Positions 26,576 through 35,762 of a stretch of 64,000 nt of DNA are shown here, one piece after another (position 1 is the stretch's first letter; every line of letters begins with the position of its first letter). The DNA lies in contig JAMPIK010000003.1 of the NCBI GenBank assembly GCA_023662865.1, forward strand, positions 51,956 through 115,955, in the 5' to 3' direction. The notes under the pieces were generated by a model, which saw only the letters and a list, made by a program, of their open reading frames with translations, ran no database searches and was not told the DNA's origin. Position numbers and translations under genes: made by a program. This DNA is from Prevotella sp. Its GTDB lineage: Bacteria > Bacteroidota > Bacteroidia > Bacteroidales > Muribaculaceae.

Positions 26576-27581
26576 TGAAGAAGCCAACATATCAGCACGT
26601 TGCTTTATAAATCGATGGCAAAGCGGAGCTGCCGAGTTTGAAGCTTTTACCTCCGGCTCTACCGGAAAGCCCAAGCGCATAATGCTTCCGCGCAAACTCA
26701 TGGAAGAGTCGGCTCGCAGAAGTATTGATTTTTTCAAAATTGATTCTTCTTCTACAATGCATCTCATACTCTCGCCGGAATATATCGCCGGGAAGATGTG
26801 TATTGTGCGCTCACTGCTTGCGTGCTGTACACTTACTGTTGAGGCTCCCTCATCAGCCCCCATGTCCAATGTCGACACACCAAACGAAATCACATTATTA
26901 TCAGCAGTAGGTGCACAAATTCCGGGTATGTATCAATTGCTGCAAGAAGGGAAATTGCCTCGCATACGGCATCTTTTGCTGGGCGGCTCTCCCCTATCAG
27001 AAACATTGGCTGTCAAGGCATTGCAGCTTGCTGAAAATGTATGGGAATCTTACGGGATGACCGAGACGGCCTCTCATATTGCACTGCGACGCATAAGCAT
27101 ACCGCCCGGTCCGTTTACCCCTTTGGAGAATATTTCAGTCAGTACGGACTCACGCGGCTGCCTCACAATCGATATGCCTACTGCCGGAATAATTGTAACC
27201 AACGATTTGGCAGACATATTGCCCGATGGACGCTTTTATATCCTTGGCAGAGCGGATAATGTGCTGATTACAGGCGGGCTGAAAGTAATCCCGGAGAAAG
27301 TGGAGCGAGCAATCATGCCTCTCTTGCCGGACAAAATCGGCTACATAAGTTCACGGCCTCACCCCAAATGGGGAGAAGAAATAGTTTTGGTATTGGAACA
27401 CCGCGAACTATCTAACCCTCAACAACTCCCGACCAAGCAATACACATTATATTCCGGTCATTCGTTGTACGAAATCGCTCGTGAACTTTTGGCTCCGCAT
27501 GAATGTCCGACTACAATCATCTATGTTCCGAAAATTAAACGTACATCAACAGATAAAATAATCAGAGAAAAACAATTATGA
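26568..27581 (+). CDS. menE: o-succinylbenzoate-CoA ligase, short form
   Basis: A 337-residue AMP-forming ligase that activates o-succinylbenzoate with ATP and CoA. The phosphate-binding loop FTSGSTGKPKRI begins near residue 26. ESYGMTETASH and the hinge region ILGRADNVLITGGLKV follow, and the terminal KIKRTSTDKIIR contains the catalytic Lys. It lacks most of the N-terminal subdomain found in E. coli MenE (about 450 residues); short MenE forms are expected in Bacteroidota. The start is the GTG at 26568, overlapping the menC stop (GTGAATAG). A TTG at 26526 is less likely. Confidence 0.85.
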   Translation: MNSEEANISARCFINRWQSGAAEFEAFTSGSTGKPKRIMLPRKLMEESARRSIDFFKIDSSSTMHLILSPEYIAGKMCIVRSLLACCTLTVEAPSSAPMSNVDTPNEITLLSAVGAQIPGMYQLLQEGKLPRIRHLLLGGSPLSETLAVKALQLAENVWESYGMTETASHIALRRISIPPGPFTPLENISVSTDSRGCLTIDMPTAGIIVTNDLADILPDGRFYILGRADNVLITGGLKVIPEKVERAIMPLLPDKIGYISSRPHPKWGEEIVLVLEHRELSNPQQLPTKQYTLYSGHSLYEIARELLAPHECPTTIIYVPKIKRTSTDKIIREKQL

Positions 27582-30091
27582 TTCAACAACCATCTTTTTG
27601 GCTCCAAGTAAAGAGCAATTACATTTATGATAATTTTGACGCGCTTATTTTCTACTTAAGAAATTATCAATTTACCGGCGAGTCAGACAATACTGAGTAT
27701 ATCAGCACATTAGAGTGTATGAAACAAATGAGTAGCGAATATGCCGACCTCTCTTTATCCACTCCATTTTATGAAAAGCCGGAATTCGAACGATCCACAG
27801 ACGAAGTAGTGAAAGTGATGTGTGCAACTATTATTGCCGCATATAAGGCCGGACAGACATTGCACAAAGTGATTGTCGGGCTTATTGACATTGTGATGAA
27901 ATTGGATACCCACTGCACCGAGCAGCAAGCTGTCGGTCTTGTTAACACCGTCCTTAACTGTGTGCGCGGGCGCAAGCTGATTTTGGTCGGTCTGAGTTGG
28001 AGCGATATTGATTTCCAAAACAACTTTGAACTGTTAGCAGTGAAACTCTCTAAAATGACCTTTGGCGAAAAAACCGATATGCCGGACTCCTTTTGGTGTT
28101 ATTACGAAAACTCCGGCCTGCTTGCCGTCTCTCCCGCCGCAACACTGCATATCGCCGCGTTGAACAATCATCAATTTGCCGATGCCATGGCGCGTAGAAA
28201 CCTTCAGGACTTTATTATTTTACCCGATTTGCTCTCTGTTCAGACCATAAAAGGTGATACAAAAAGGTGTACCGACTTCAACGGATTGAGCAATGCCGCC
28301 GACCATATACTCCGCCAGCTTGAAAAGGTAAAACCCTCCACCCCTTCAAAGCTCAAGACCTACGATGTAGACGATGCTTTTGTTGTTAAGGTGGTTAAAG
28401 TATTGGGTATAAAATATGAAGCCGAAACAGTGGATCCCGCTTATGAGAAAATCAGAGGTAACGTACTCGTTGAAACTACCGACGGACGCCCCTCTCTCAG
28501 TAATCTTAGAAGTGCGGTGGCAGAGGGCGACTTCTTGCTTGTGACACGACTTTATACAGATGACAAAAACACTTGCGTTTTCGCGTTGAAAGAAACCCTT
28601 GAAGATGAATACCGCGACTATGCCTCATCCTTTGCCAATTCTTACATAGATGCGGTGTTTATTAAAGATTATTCTGCCGGCAAGGAGTTTGTTACTCGCG
28701 AAGGCTTCCATGTTGGTGTGGCCAACGGCAAACTCGATGAACTATCGAAAGACGAACGTGATGATTTGGAATACTGCTGCATTGAAGGGCTGCCGGTTCC
28801 ATTGAGAATATATCGCGAGGCTCCGGACAAAAACGGCATCCACTTCAATGTGTATGCAGAAGTGGATACGGAGTCTCTCCCTTCAGTCTCAAACCTTACA
28901 CCTCATTTAAAGTGTTTCACCGCCGATGAAGCAGAGAAAAATATGCTCACCCGGTTTATGGAATGGTGGAAGGACGATGCTGAAAAAACGGGTATGAACA
29001 TCGCCGAGTTCAGATTAGTGACTCCGGATTTATTTATACCCGTACTCTCCATTCTGCACAACGTTGCCGAACATGGTCTTTCTTCATGTCAACTACGTCT
29101 GGAATTTATAGTGTCCACACTTATCCTCGCAAAAATCCTCGGCCGCACAAAAGAGTTTGAATACACGGCCTTTGAACGCACATTCCTCCGAGAAGAAGTG
29201 AATTTTGCCCATGGTAAAAGCATCTCCCCTCTCAAGAAGAACAACGCTCTTCCCGATACTGTAAAAATAGACAGAATGTGTGAGATAATTGATATTCTCT
29301 CTTCATATAAACCGAAGCCGATTACCTCAAAGGTGAGTAAAACTGCCGGCTCTCCCATACCTTTGAATGACACCGCAGAAATTGAAACAGAGCAAACACG
29401 TGCTTTGGTGAACGCATCAAATTCTCTCAACGAAATTCTCGACAATGCACAGCTCGACAGCATTAAGCAATACATCTGCCGCTCTTTGTACATTGATGAT
29501 GCTTACCAGTCTATACTTGATAACAGAACATTCTATGGCATGGAAAGTATCAGCCTTGAATTCAAATCTTCTGCCGTATATCCCCCCGGCAACCGCCGTC
29601 GTTACTCCACTGCCGTGGCCGATCCGGATCTCCAGAAGTGGGCTATACTCAAAGCAGTATGCGGTTTCCTCAATTCACGCTCCGGCGGTGATTTGCTTAT
29701 CGGTGTGAAAGACACCGGATATGCCTGCGGCATTGCCGATGATGTTAAGACACTCTCCAAACTGGGCAGATTGGTAGCCCCAACCTCCGACTCGTACCGC
29801 ATATACATCCAAAATGTTATTGACTCATCCTTTGCCGTGGCCAATGCCGATGTCAAACCTCAAGACGTGACAAGCTTTTATGTGGACTGCGCGCTTGAAG
29901 AGAACGAAGAAGGCTTGACTATCTTGCGAGTTAGAGTTAGGCCATACCCTAACGGACTTGTGCAGTTTCTTGCTCCCGATGATGAACGGCCCCAGGAGAT
30001 TGAACGCAGCTATATTCGCCAAAGCGGACGCACAATTCCAGTGACCCGCGATATGGTCAAAGCAATCCTCAAATACAAGACATCCGAGTAA
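27578..30091 (+). CDS. large protein with C-terminal Schlafen AlbA_2 domain, function unknown
   Basis: An 837-residue soluble protein that overlaps menE by 4 bases (ATGA). The last ~180 residues (about 655-830) form an AlbA_2 (divergent AAA-4/Schlafen-like) domain: ESISLEFKSS, then LKAVCGFLNSRSGGDLLIGVKD and GIADD, and a final ERSYIRQSGRT. Such domains occur in nucleic-acid-binding regulators and in Schlafen RNases; I cannot tell whether nuclease residues are complete. The first ~640 residues match nothing that I recognise, lack membrane helices, and include a mostly helical segment near 480-600. The menaquinone link may be only positional. A hairpin terminator follows. Confidence 0.75.
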   Translation: MIQQPSFWLQVKSNYIYDNFDALIFYLRNYQFTGESDNTEYISTLECMKQMSSEYADLSLSTPFYEKPEFERSTDEVVKVMCATIIAAYKAGQTLHKVIVGLIDIVMKLDTHCTEQQAVGLVNTVLNCVRGRKLILVGLSWSDIDFQNNFELLAVKLSKMTFGEKTDMPDSFWCYYENSGLLAVSPAATLHIAALNNHQFADAMARRNLQDFIILPDLLSVQTIKGDTKRCTDFNGLSNAADHILRQLEKVKPSTPSKLKTYDVDDAFVVKVVKVLGIKYEAETVDPAYEKIRGNVLVETTDGRPSLSNLRSAVAEGDFLLVTRLYTDDKNTCVFALKETLEDEYRDYASSFANSYIDAVFIKDYSAGKEFVTREGFHVGVANGKLDELSKDERDDLEYCCIEGLPVPLRIYREAPDKNGIHFNVYAEVDTESLPSVSNLTPHLKCFTADEAEKNMLTRFMEWWKDDAEKTGMNIAEFRLVTPDLFIPVLSILHNVAEHGLSSCQLRLEFIVSTLILAKILGRTKEFEYTAFERTFLREEVNFAHGKSISPLKKNNALPDTVKIDRMCEIIDILSSYKPKPITSKVSKTAGSPIPLNDTAEIETEQTRALVNASNSLNEILDNAQLDSIKQYICRSLYIDDAYQSILDNRTFYGMESISLEFKSSAVYPPGNRRRYSTAVADPDLQKWAILKAVCGFLNSRSGGDLLIGVKDTGYACGIADDVKTLSKLGRLVAPTSDSYRIYIQNVIDSSFAVANADVKPQDVTSFYVDCALEENEEGLTILRVRVRPYPNGLVQFLAPDDERPQEIERSYIRQSGRTIPVTRDMVKAILKYKTSE

Positions 30092-30117
30092 TCTCATGAT
30101 TAGATTGGCAAATTAAC

Positions 30118-30163
30118 ATCCCCCAAAAAAACGTAGAAGTTTCTACACTTTTTTGGGGGGATA
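30118..30163. terminator. strong bidirectional terminator
   Basis: A long hairpin with arms CCCCCAAAAAA.ACGTAGAA and TTCTAC.CTTTTTTGGGGG (minor bulges) between the plus-strand AlbA_2 gene and the minus-strand bamD operon. The A-rich/T-rich arms give U-tracts in both directions. Confidence 0.75.
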
Positions 30164-30183
30164 ATTGGGGTATATTTCCGGAA

Positions 30184-30591
30184 TCAGTTAGTACCCATGA
30201 GGGCTGACGGTGTGAGTACAATGTCTTTGGGAGTCTTACCGATATGCAAACGTAACACGAGATTTGTGTCGTACAAGGCGAGTAGCTGCGCCAAATAACC
30301 TACATTTTCACTGCCCATACTTTCAGAAAGAGTCTGAGTCATAATTGGCGCGAGCGACTGCAAATCGTCAATATCATTGAAAATTGCCATCTCATCAGCA
30401 TCAAAATAAGATGCCGGTAAGTTCATTATAAGATTGTTACCGTCGTAAGTTACAGTGATACCGTCTTCACCGGCGACTTGCCCATTGAGCAAATCAGCGA
30501 ATTCTTTCATTTCGGGACTGTAAGCAGACGCGGCAGGTGCGATAGCAAAAGCGGCAATTGCCAATACTACTATTGTGAGAATTTTTTTCAT
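30184..30591 (-). CDS. small secreted protein of unknown function
   Basis: A 135-residue protein with a clear signal peptide (residues 1-23, hydrophobic core, cut near ASA-YS). No lipobox, so it is probably periplasmic. The mature region is acidic, with an internal strand pattern ITVTYDGNNLIMNLPASYF and a helical segment. I do not recognise a family. It is the last gene of the bamD-rpoZ operon (9 bases after rpoZ), which hints at an envelope role, but this is only context. Confidence 0.65.
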   Translation of the reverse strand: MKKILTIVVLAIAAFAIAPAASAYSPEMKEFADLLNGQVAGEDGITVTYDGNNLIMNLPASYFDADEMAIFNDIDDLQSLAPIMTQTLSESMGSENVGYLAQLLALYDTNLVLRLHIGKTPKDIVLTPSALMGTN

Positions 30592-30600
30592 CGCTTACGA

Positions 30601-30933
30601 TTAGTCATCAAGGCGTTTGTCCTTTGCCGGATTTGAAAAATAAAGTTCACCCTCAATATATTCCTGCGCGGCTATAAGTGTAGGTTTGGGGAGCTTTTCA
30701 TAGAAGCGTGAAATCTCTATTTGTTCACGATTTTCAGACACCTCTTCCATATTGTCAGTCGAGGCAAATTCCTGAAGCTTTTTTTCCAGATCTTTCTTCA
30801 TCTCCACTGCGATTTGATTGGCACGTTTGCCTATGATGCATACGGTTTCATACACATTGCCGGTAGGCTTTGCCATGGCAATCATGTCGCGAGTTACGGT
30901 GTTTACGGGAGCTTTTGTCTTTTTATAGTCCAT
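30601..30933 (-). CDS. rpoZ: RNA polymerase omega subunit, Bacteroidota type
   Basis: A 110-residue Rpb6/omega family protein that helps assemble RNA polymerase by holding beta-prime. GNVYETVCIIGKRANQIAVEMK corresponds to the conserved central helices, and the C-terminal LPKPTLIAAQEYIEGELYFSN is the segment specific to the Bacteroidota form. It sits 20 bases downstream of bamD in the same operon, an arrangement I believe is common in the phylum. Confidence 0.85.
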   Translation of the reverse strand: MDYKKTKAPVNTVTRDMIAMAKPTGNVYETVCIIGKRANQIAVEMKKDLEKKLQEFASTDNMEEVSENREQIEISRFYEKLPKPTLIAAQEYIEGELYFSNPAKDKRLDD

Positions 30934-30952
30934 TACTTATGTAATTAATTTT

Positions 30953-31792
30953 TCAATTCTTTATATGCTTGTCGGCCGCGCGGAACATATCATCGGCTTC
31001 TTTGCGGTTTTTAGACTCGGGGAAGTTGTTTACAAACGAATAGTATTCATCTATCACATCGCGATAACGTTCTTTCTGCTTTTCGGATACACTTTGGCGT
31101 GCCTCCTGGTACTTTGCTTTCAGTTTCAAGAATTCAAGATCCTCGCGGTATTTGGAATATGGGTACTGACGCAGCGCATTGTCGGCCACTATTACACAGC
31201 TCTCATAGTTGTTGCCCATATATGTACCCAGATTATAATACAGTTCCGCATTTTGCAACTCTTTGAGTGTCAACTTGTCTTGCAACTCAAACATGGCATT
31301 GCGAGCTGATTCGATACGTTCGCTTTTAGGGAAATAGTCAATGAATCCCTGCAACTCCTCAATTCCTTTAAGCGTCTCGCTTTGGTCAAGCTGCGGGTCG
31401 GGCGAATCAAGGTAATAACCGTAGCCGCAATAATACCGTGCATCTTCGGTAAACATACCCTTTGGGTAACGGTTATAGTAGCTCTTGAGATAAACTCCGG
31501 AGTTCAGAAAATCTTTGTTTTTATAATAGCTCATGCCGAGCAGATATAGAGCTTCTTCACCTTTTGCAGAACCTTTTAGCGGCGTAATCAAGTCGGTTAA
31601 TATAGTTGATGCCTGTACATATTTCCCTTCTTCGTATGCCTTTTTAGCATAATCATAACGCACGTTGATGTCATGGCTTTTCATTACGCGCGTATATTCG
31701 CTGCAGCCGGTCATGCAAACAACAGCCATTAAAGCAATCAGTATCGGCGAGATACAACTGTTATATTGAAATTTTTTTCTTACCATAATCAC
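30953..31792 (-). CDS. bamD: outer membrane assembly lipoprotein BamD
   Basis: A 279-residue lipoprotein of the BAM complex that folds beta-barrels into the outer membrane. A signal peptide ends in lipobox MTGC (Cys near residue 30). The mature part is a run of TPR-like helix pairs: YDYAKKAYEEGKYVQASTIL, EALYLLGMSYYKNKDFLNSGVYLKSYYNRYP, and the AELYYNLGTYMGNNYESCVIVADNALRQYPYSKYREDL segment, matching BamD. Start at 31792 or the ATG two codons later (31786). The promoter at 31820-31850 supports this start. Confidence 0.9.
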   Translation of the reverse strand: MIMVRKKFQYNSCISPILIALMAVVCMTGCSEYTRVMKSHDINVRYDYAKKAYEEGKYVQASTILTDLITPLKGSAKGEEALYLLGMSYYKNKDFLNSGVYLKSYYNRYPKGMFTEDARYYCGYGYYLDSPDPQLDQSETLKGIEELQGFIDYFPKSERIESARNAMFELQDKLTLKELQNAELYYNLGTYMGNNYESCVIVADNALRQYPYSKYREDLEFLKLKAKYQEARQSVSEKQKERYRDVIDEYYSFVNNFPESKNRKEADDMFRAADKHIKN

Positions 31793-31819
31793 TGTGTGCC
31801 GTCAAAGCACTTTGAGTTG

Positions 31820-31850
31820 CAAAATTAACAAAAAAAATCGATATACCAAA
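31820..31850 (-). promoter_or_regulatory. promoter of the bamD-rpoZ operon
   Basis: On the minus strand TTTG (31850-31847), 19 bases, TAATTTTG (31827-31820). The start codon at 31792 or 31786 is about 30 bases downstream. Confidence 0.7.
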
Positions 31851-31972
31851 ATCTTGGGTAAAACATTCGGTTATATCGGATTTTTTTCGTAATTTTACAC
31901 CTTGAAATCCATAACTCAAAGGCTTTTGTATTCTCTGTCTGTAATGCAATTATTTGAGTATCATCTTGTTAT

Positions 31973-32788
31973 ATGGCAAAGTACAACAACGAAGACTATA
32001 TTTACACTCCGGAAGGCGAATATGGAGGCAAGAATGTTAAGCAGCCGCATCGCAGCGGACTTATTAACAAGCATCCTGTTATCACTAATTTGGTTATAAT
32101 TATCATTGTAGCCGTTTTGGGCTTGTTTATTGCTTACCTTAGTTTGGGCATCTTTACCAAACATGGTGATAAGGACAATGTGCCCAGAGTCGTAAATATG
32201 TCATATTCATCAGCAGTTGAAAAGCTGTATGATGCCGGATTTAAAGTTGAAATAAAAGACTCTGTCTATTTTGATGATGTAAAGCCCGGTTTGGTGGTAG
32301 ACCAATTCCCGGCTGCCGGCGCCACAGTAAAGCCGGGACGTAAAATATACTTATATATAAATGCCGTACACCCCAAGGAAGTAATAGTCGATCCGAGCAA
32401 CGGCACCGGTCAGCCCGCATTGCGAGGGCTCTCGCAACGACAAGCAATGGCGCAGCTGCAAGAGATTGGCTTCAAGAATATCAAAGTGGAATTTGTGCCC
32501 GGCGATATGGATCGCGTGCTGCGCGTTATGGCCAACGGCAAGATGGTGACAAAAATGCAAAAGGTGCCTCTCAATGCCGCCATTACTCTCGTAGTTTATA
32601 AACCTCGCGAAGGCGTCGCAGGCTATCAGTCGCAATCATACTACCCCGATTCCTCCTATCAATCTGTTTTAAATGAGATTGAGACAGACCCGGACTTTGT
32701 GGCCGATGATGATATTTATTTTGAAGAAGATATAGAAGTGTCCGATCCTTCATCGGCTACTCAAACAGCACCGGCAGGCGATGATTGA
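31973..32788 (+). CDS. PASTA-domain membrane protein
   Basis: A 271-residue protein. A cytoplasmic N-terminal tail of ~37 residues is followed by one membrane helix (about 38-60, NLVIIIIVAVLGLFIAYLSL) and an extracytoplasmic region with two or three PASTA-type repeats (VPRVVNMSYSSAVEKLYDAGF..., LRGLSQRQAMAQLQEIGF...). There is no kinase domain. PASTA domains elsewhere bind peptidoglycan or muropeptides. The acidic, low-complexity C-terminus is unusual. It overlaps rluD by 8 bases. Confidence 0.85.
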   Translation: MAKYNNEDYIYTPEGEYGGKNVKQPHRSGLINKHPVITNLVIIIIVAVLGLFIAYLSLGIFTKHGDKDNVPRVVNMSYSSAVEKLYDAGFKVEIKDSVYFDDVKPGLVVDQFPAAGATVKPGRKIYLYINAVHPKEVIVDPSNGTGQPALRGLSQRQAMAQLQEIGFKNIKVEFVPGDMDRVLRVMANGKMVTKMQKVPLNAAITLVVYKPREGVAGYQSQSYYPDSSYQSVLNEIETDPDFVADDDIYFEEDIEVSDPSSATQTAPAGDD

Positions 32789-33872
32789 CGAACAAAATTA
32801 CAGTGAGGATTTTGATGAGCTTGAAACGGGTGATGCGCCGGACTATTCGTACCAACTAATCAAGGACACCACCGGTCGAGAGCGCTATGAACATTATCGA
32901 TTTGTGGCCGACAAGGGACAAACTCTCCTGCGCATTGACAAATTCCTCACCGAAAGAATACAGAAAACCTCGCGCAACAGAATTCAACAGGCCGCCGATG
33001 CTGACTGCATTCTTGTAAACTCACGGCCGGTAAAAGCCAGCTACAAAGTGAAGCCCGGCGATGTAGTAAGCATCGTAATGGACAGACCCCGGTATGAATT
33101 GGAAATAATACCGGAAGATATACCGCTGGAAATTGAGTACGAAGACAACGAGGTACTCGTTGTAAACAAACCGGCCGGACTGGTGGTGCACCCCGGTCAC
33201 GGTAATTACACAGGCACTTTAGTTAACGCATTGGCATGGCACTTTAAAGACAATACGGATTACGATGCCGATGACCCGCGTATGGGGCTTGTACACCGTA
33301 TTGACAAAGACACTTCCGGTCTGCTGGTAATAGCAAAAACCCCCGATGCAAAAACAAACCTCGGCGCTCAATTCTTCAACAAAACCACCAAGAGACAATA
33401 TGTGGCATTGGTGTGGGGCGACTTTGATCAAGAAGAAGGTACTATCACGGGCAACATAGCTCGCAATCCGAAAGACAAGTTACAAATGGCTGTGTTTGAC
33501 GACCCCTCCATAGGCAAACACGCTGTAACGCACTACAAAGTGCTTGAACGCTTCGGTTACGTCACTTTGGTGCAATGTATTCTCGAAACCGGACGTACCC
33601 ACCAAATTCGCGTACACATGCGCCATATCGGCCACCCTCTATTCAACGATGCGCGCTACGGTGGCGACCAAATACTCAAAGGGACAACTTTCAGCAAGTA
33701 TAAACAATTCATTGCCAACTGCTTTGAGACTTGTCCGCGTCAGGCTCTCCACGCCAAAACTTTGGGGTTTGTACACCCCGTCACCGGCCGGCAAATGGAC
33801 TTCAACTCTGAAATACCCTCCGATATGCAAGCTCTCATTGAAAAATGGAGAGCATATCGCGCCAACCCGTGA
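32781..33872 (+). CDS. rluD: 23S rRNA pseudouridine synthase, RluD type
   Basis: A 363-residue RluA-family enzyme. An S4 RNA-binding domain (about residues 50-110, LRIDKFLTERIQKTSRNRIQQ) precedes the catalytic domain, with the nucleophilic Asp in VHRIDKDTSGLLV and the RTHQIRVHMRHIGHPLFNDARYGG motif. By analogy with E. coli RluD it modifies helix 69 of 23S rRNA; site specificity is inferred. It has an acidic N-terminal extension of ~30 residues. It ends 18 bases before the convergent ABC permease gene. Confidence 0.92.
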   Translation: MIDEQNYSEDFDELETGDAPDYSYQLIKDTTGRERYEHYRFVADKGQTLLRIDKFLTERIQKTSRNRIQQAADADCILVNSRPVKASYKVKPGDVVSIVMDRPRYELEIIPEDIPLEIEYEDNEVLVVNKPAGLVVHPGHGNYTGTLVNALAWHFKDNTDYDADDPRMGLVHRIDKDTSGLLVIAKTPDAKTNLGAQFFNKTTKRQYVALVWGDFDQEEGTITGNIARNPKDKLQMAVFDDPSIGKHAVTHYKVLERFGYVTLVQCILETGRTHQIRVHMRHIGHPLFNDARYGGDQILKGTTFSKYKQFIANCFETCPRQALHAKTLGFVHPVTGRQMDFNSEIPSDMQALIEKWRAYRANP

Positions 33873-33890
33873 AGTATGTGGAACTTCGGT

Positions 33891-34787
33891 TTATTTTGAT
33901 TTTATGAAGGTGAGAATGTCTCGCGGACTGAATTTCTTACCTTTCAGCAATACCGCTGATGTATATATCTTGCCGGCAAGGACAAGGGCGAAATAAGCAC
34001 TGCCATACAGTATGGCGATACTTAACACTGTTTGCCACCATGCCACTGACTGCCCGACGGAAAGTACGGCACCCACCGTGCTGCTCGTAAACGGCAAATA
34101 GAAGCATACCACAGCCAAGGGAGAACCCTGTGAGTCGGTAGCAAAAATACCTATATAGAACGATACCATGAGGAGCATCATCAGTAATGACAAATAGCCT
34201 TGATTTTCATTGTTGCGATCCATCAGTGCTCCGGCTGCCGAAAACAAAGCGCCGTAGAACACAAAGCCACCTACAAAATAAAGTATTGCTTCTATTATAC
34301 CAATACCTACGGGATGGGTAAACAACTCTGACCATGGTATTTCAACAGGCACAAAAAACAATATGCCGACAACTATGCCTGCTATAAGCACAAGCCATAC
34401 CAACATCTGGGTGATACCCACCAAAGCTACGCTTATCACCTTTGCCAGCATTACCGACCTGCCGGACTGACAACTGATTAGCACTTCGACAATTCGGTTG
34501 CATTTCTCTGTTTTTACCTTATTGAAAATCTGAGAGCCGTACATAATCACGAACATTGTGAGAAAAATTCCGGCCAACATACCCATAACCTGCATACCGG
34601 TCATGTCATCGCCCGGACCTGTAGTTTCACCCACACTCTTCATGGCATCGCTTTCAGATGTCATATACCCGACAAACACTCCGAAGGCCACCATTAGCAG
34701 AGGGAAAAGGAAGGTAGAAATCCAAAATGATTTGGTTTTGATATCCATGCGGTATTCCATGGAAATCATTGTAGAGAGTTGGCTCAT
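33891..34787 (-). CDS. ABC-2 type transporter permease, short
   Basis: A 298-residue inner-membrane protein with about six hydrophobic segments: one near residue 25-45, then five after residue 80. The region between (about 45-80) is short and Gly/Asp-rich, so the large extracytoplasmic domain present in many NatB/YhaP-like permeases is missing. KVKTEKCNRIVEVLISCQSGRSVMLAKVI is the usual cytoplasmic coupling segment. It overlaps the ATPase gene by 4 bases and is the last gene of the operon. Substrate unknown (Na+ export or another substrate in related systems). Confidence 0.82.
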   Translation of the reverse strand: MSQLSTMISMEYRMDIKTKSFWISTFLFPLLMVAFGVFVGYMTSESDAMKSVGETTGPGDDMTGMQVMGMLAGIFLTMFVIMYGSQIFNKVKTEKCNRIVEVLISCQSGRSVMLAKVISVALVGITQMLVWLVLIAGIVVGILFFVPVEIPWSELFTHPVGIGIIEAILYFVGGFVFYGALFSAAGALMDRNNENQGYLSLLMMLLMVSFYIGIFATDSQGSPLAVVCFYLPFTSSTVGAVLSVGQSVAWWQTVLSIAILYGSAYFALVLAGKIYTSAVLLKGKKFSPRDILTFIKSK

Positions 34788-35716
34788 TGTGCGTCTGTGT
34801 ATTTAATAAACAATTCGGTTAACGTTGGCATCAATTCCTCGAATTGCAGTATGTTCCCCTGCAATGAAACAGCCGAAATCACATCGTTGTTGGAAGCTCC
34901 GAGCTTGGGCAATATGCGGTAAGCAAAAGTATTTTTGCGTTTTGAGACAGCCGGCTCAATCTCTTGAATAGCCGGGGAGTCAAGAGCGAGCTCAACTGAT
35001 AGGGGGGCTGATGTAACCACATACAGGTGTCCGCTGCGACTTTTCTCCTTAATATCGTCTACTTCACCGTCAAGCAACAGTCGCCCCTTGTTGATGAGGG
35101 CAATATGAGTAGCCATTTCTTCAATAGCCGGCATATTGTGTGAAGACAATATAATAGTGCTGTTCTGTTCCCGAAGGCGTGCGATGAGCTGAGTGAGCAA
35201 TCGTCCGTTGATTGGATCAAAGCCGGAAAAGGGTTCGTCTAAAATAATCAACTCCGGGCGGTGTACAACGGTAGCCAATATCTGAACTTTCTGCTGATTA
35301 CCCTTTGACAGCTCTTCCACACGGCGATGACGGTCGTTCTCGGGGATATTGAAGATATCCATATACTCCGTCATATTGCGCTGCAGTGTCTGCTTGTCGC
35401 ATCCTTTGAGCAAGCCGAAGTACATAATCTGCTCATCAACACGCATCTTGGCATACAGACCTCGCTCCTCGGGCATATAACCTATGTGACGTGTGGTAAC
35501 CCCAAGCTCGGCCTTTTGACCGTTGATCAGAACAGAGCCGGAATCCGGCACAAGAATGGTGTTTATAATTCTCAACAGGGTTGTCTTGCCGGCACCGTTT
35601 GGTCCCAACAAACCGAAGATAGCCCCTTTCTTTACATTAAGCGAAAAATTGTCAAGCGCCTTATGCTCACCATACGCCTTGTTGAGGTTACTTATTTCCA
35701 ATATATTTTCTTTCAT
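34784..35716 (-). CDS. ABC transporter ATP-binding protein (NatA-like)
   Basis: A 310-residue ATPase. Walker A GPNGAGKTT near residue 38, signature VEELSKGNQQK, Walker B ELIILDEPFSGFD and the switch His in LSSHNM are all intact. The ~90 residues at the C-terminus form an extra domain of the kind seen in DUF4162 NatA-like ATPases. The ATG at 35716 matches the normal start; the frame stays open upstream but with atypical sequence. It pairs with the permease through an ATGA overlap. Confidence 0.9.
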   Translation of the reverse strand: MKENILEISNLNKAYGEHKALDNFSLNVKKGAIFGLLGPNGAGKTTLLRIINTILVPDSGSVLINGQKAELGVTTRHIGYMPEERGLYAKMRVDEQIMYFGLLKGCDKQTLQRNMTEYMDIFNIPENDRHRRVEELSKGNQQKVQILATVVHRPELIILDEPFSGFDPINGRLLTQLIARLREQNSTIILSSHNMPAIEEMATHIALINKGRLLLDGEVDDIKEKSRSGHLYVVTSAPLSVELALDSPAIQEIEPAVSKRKNTFAYRILPKLGASNNDVISAVSLQGNILQFEELMPTLTELFIKYTDAQ

Positions 35717-35762
35717 AATCGGTGTTAATAGATTAGACGCACAACCCGGTTGAAAAGCTACA

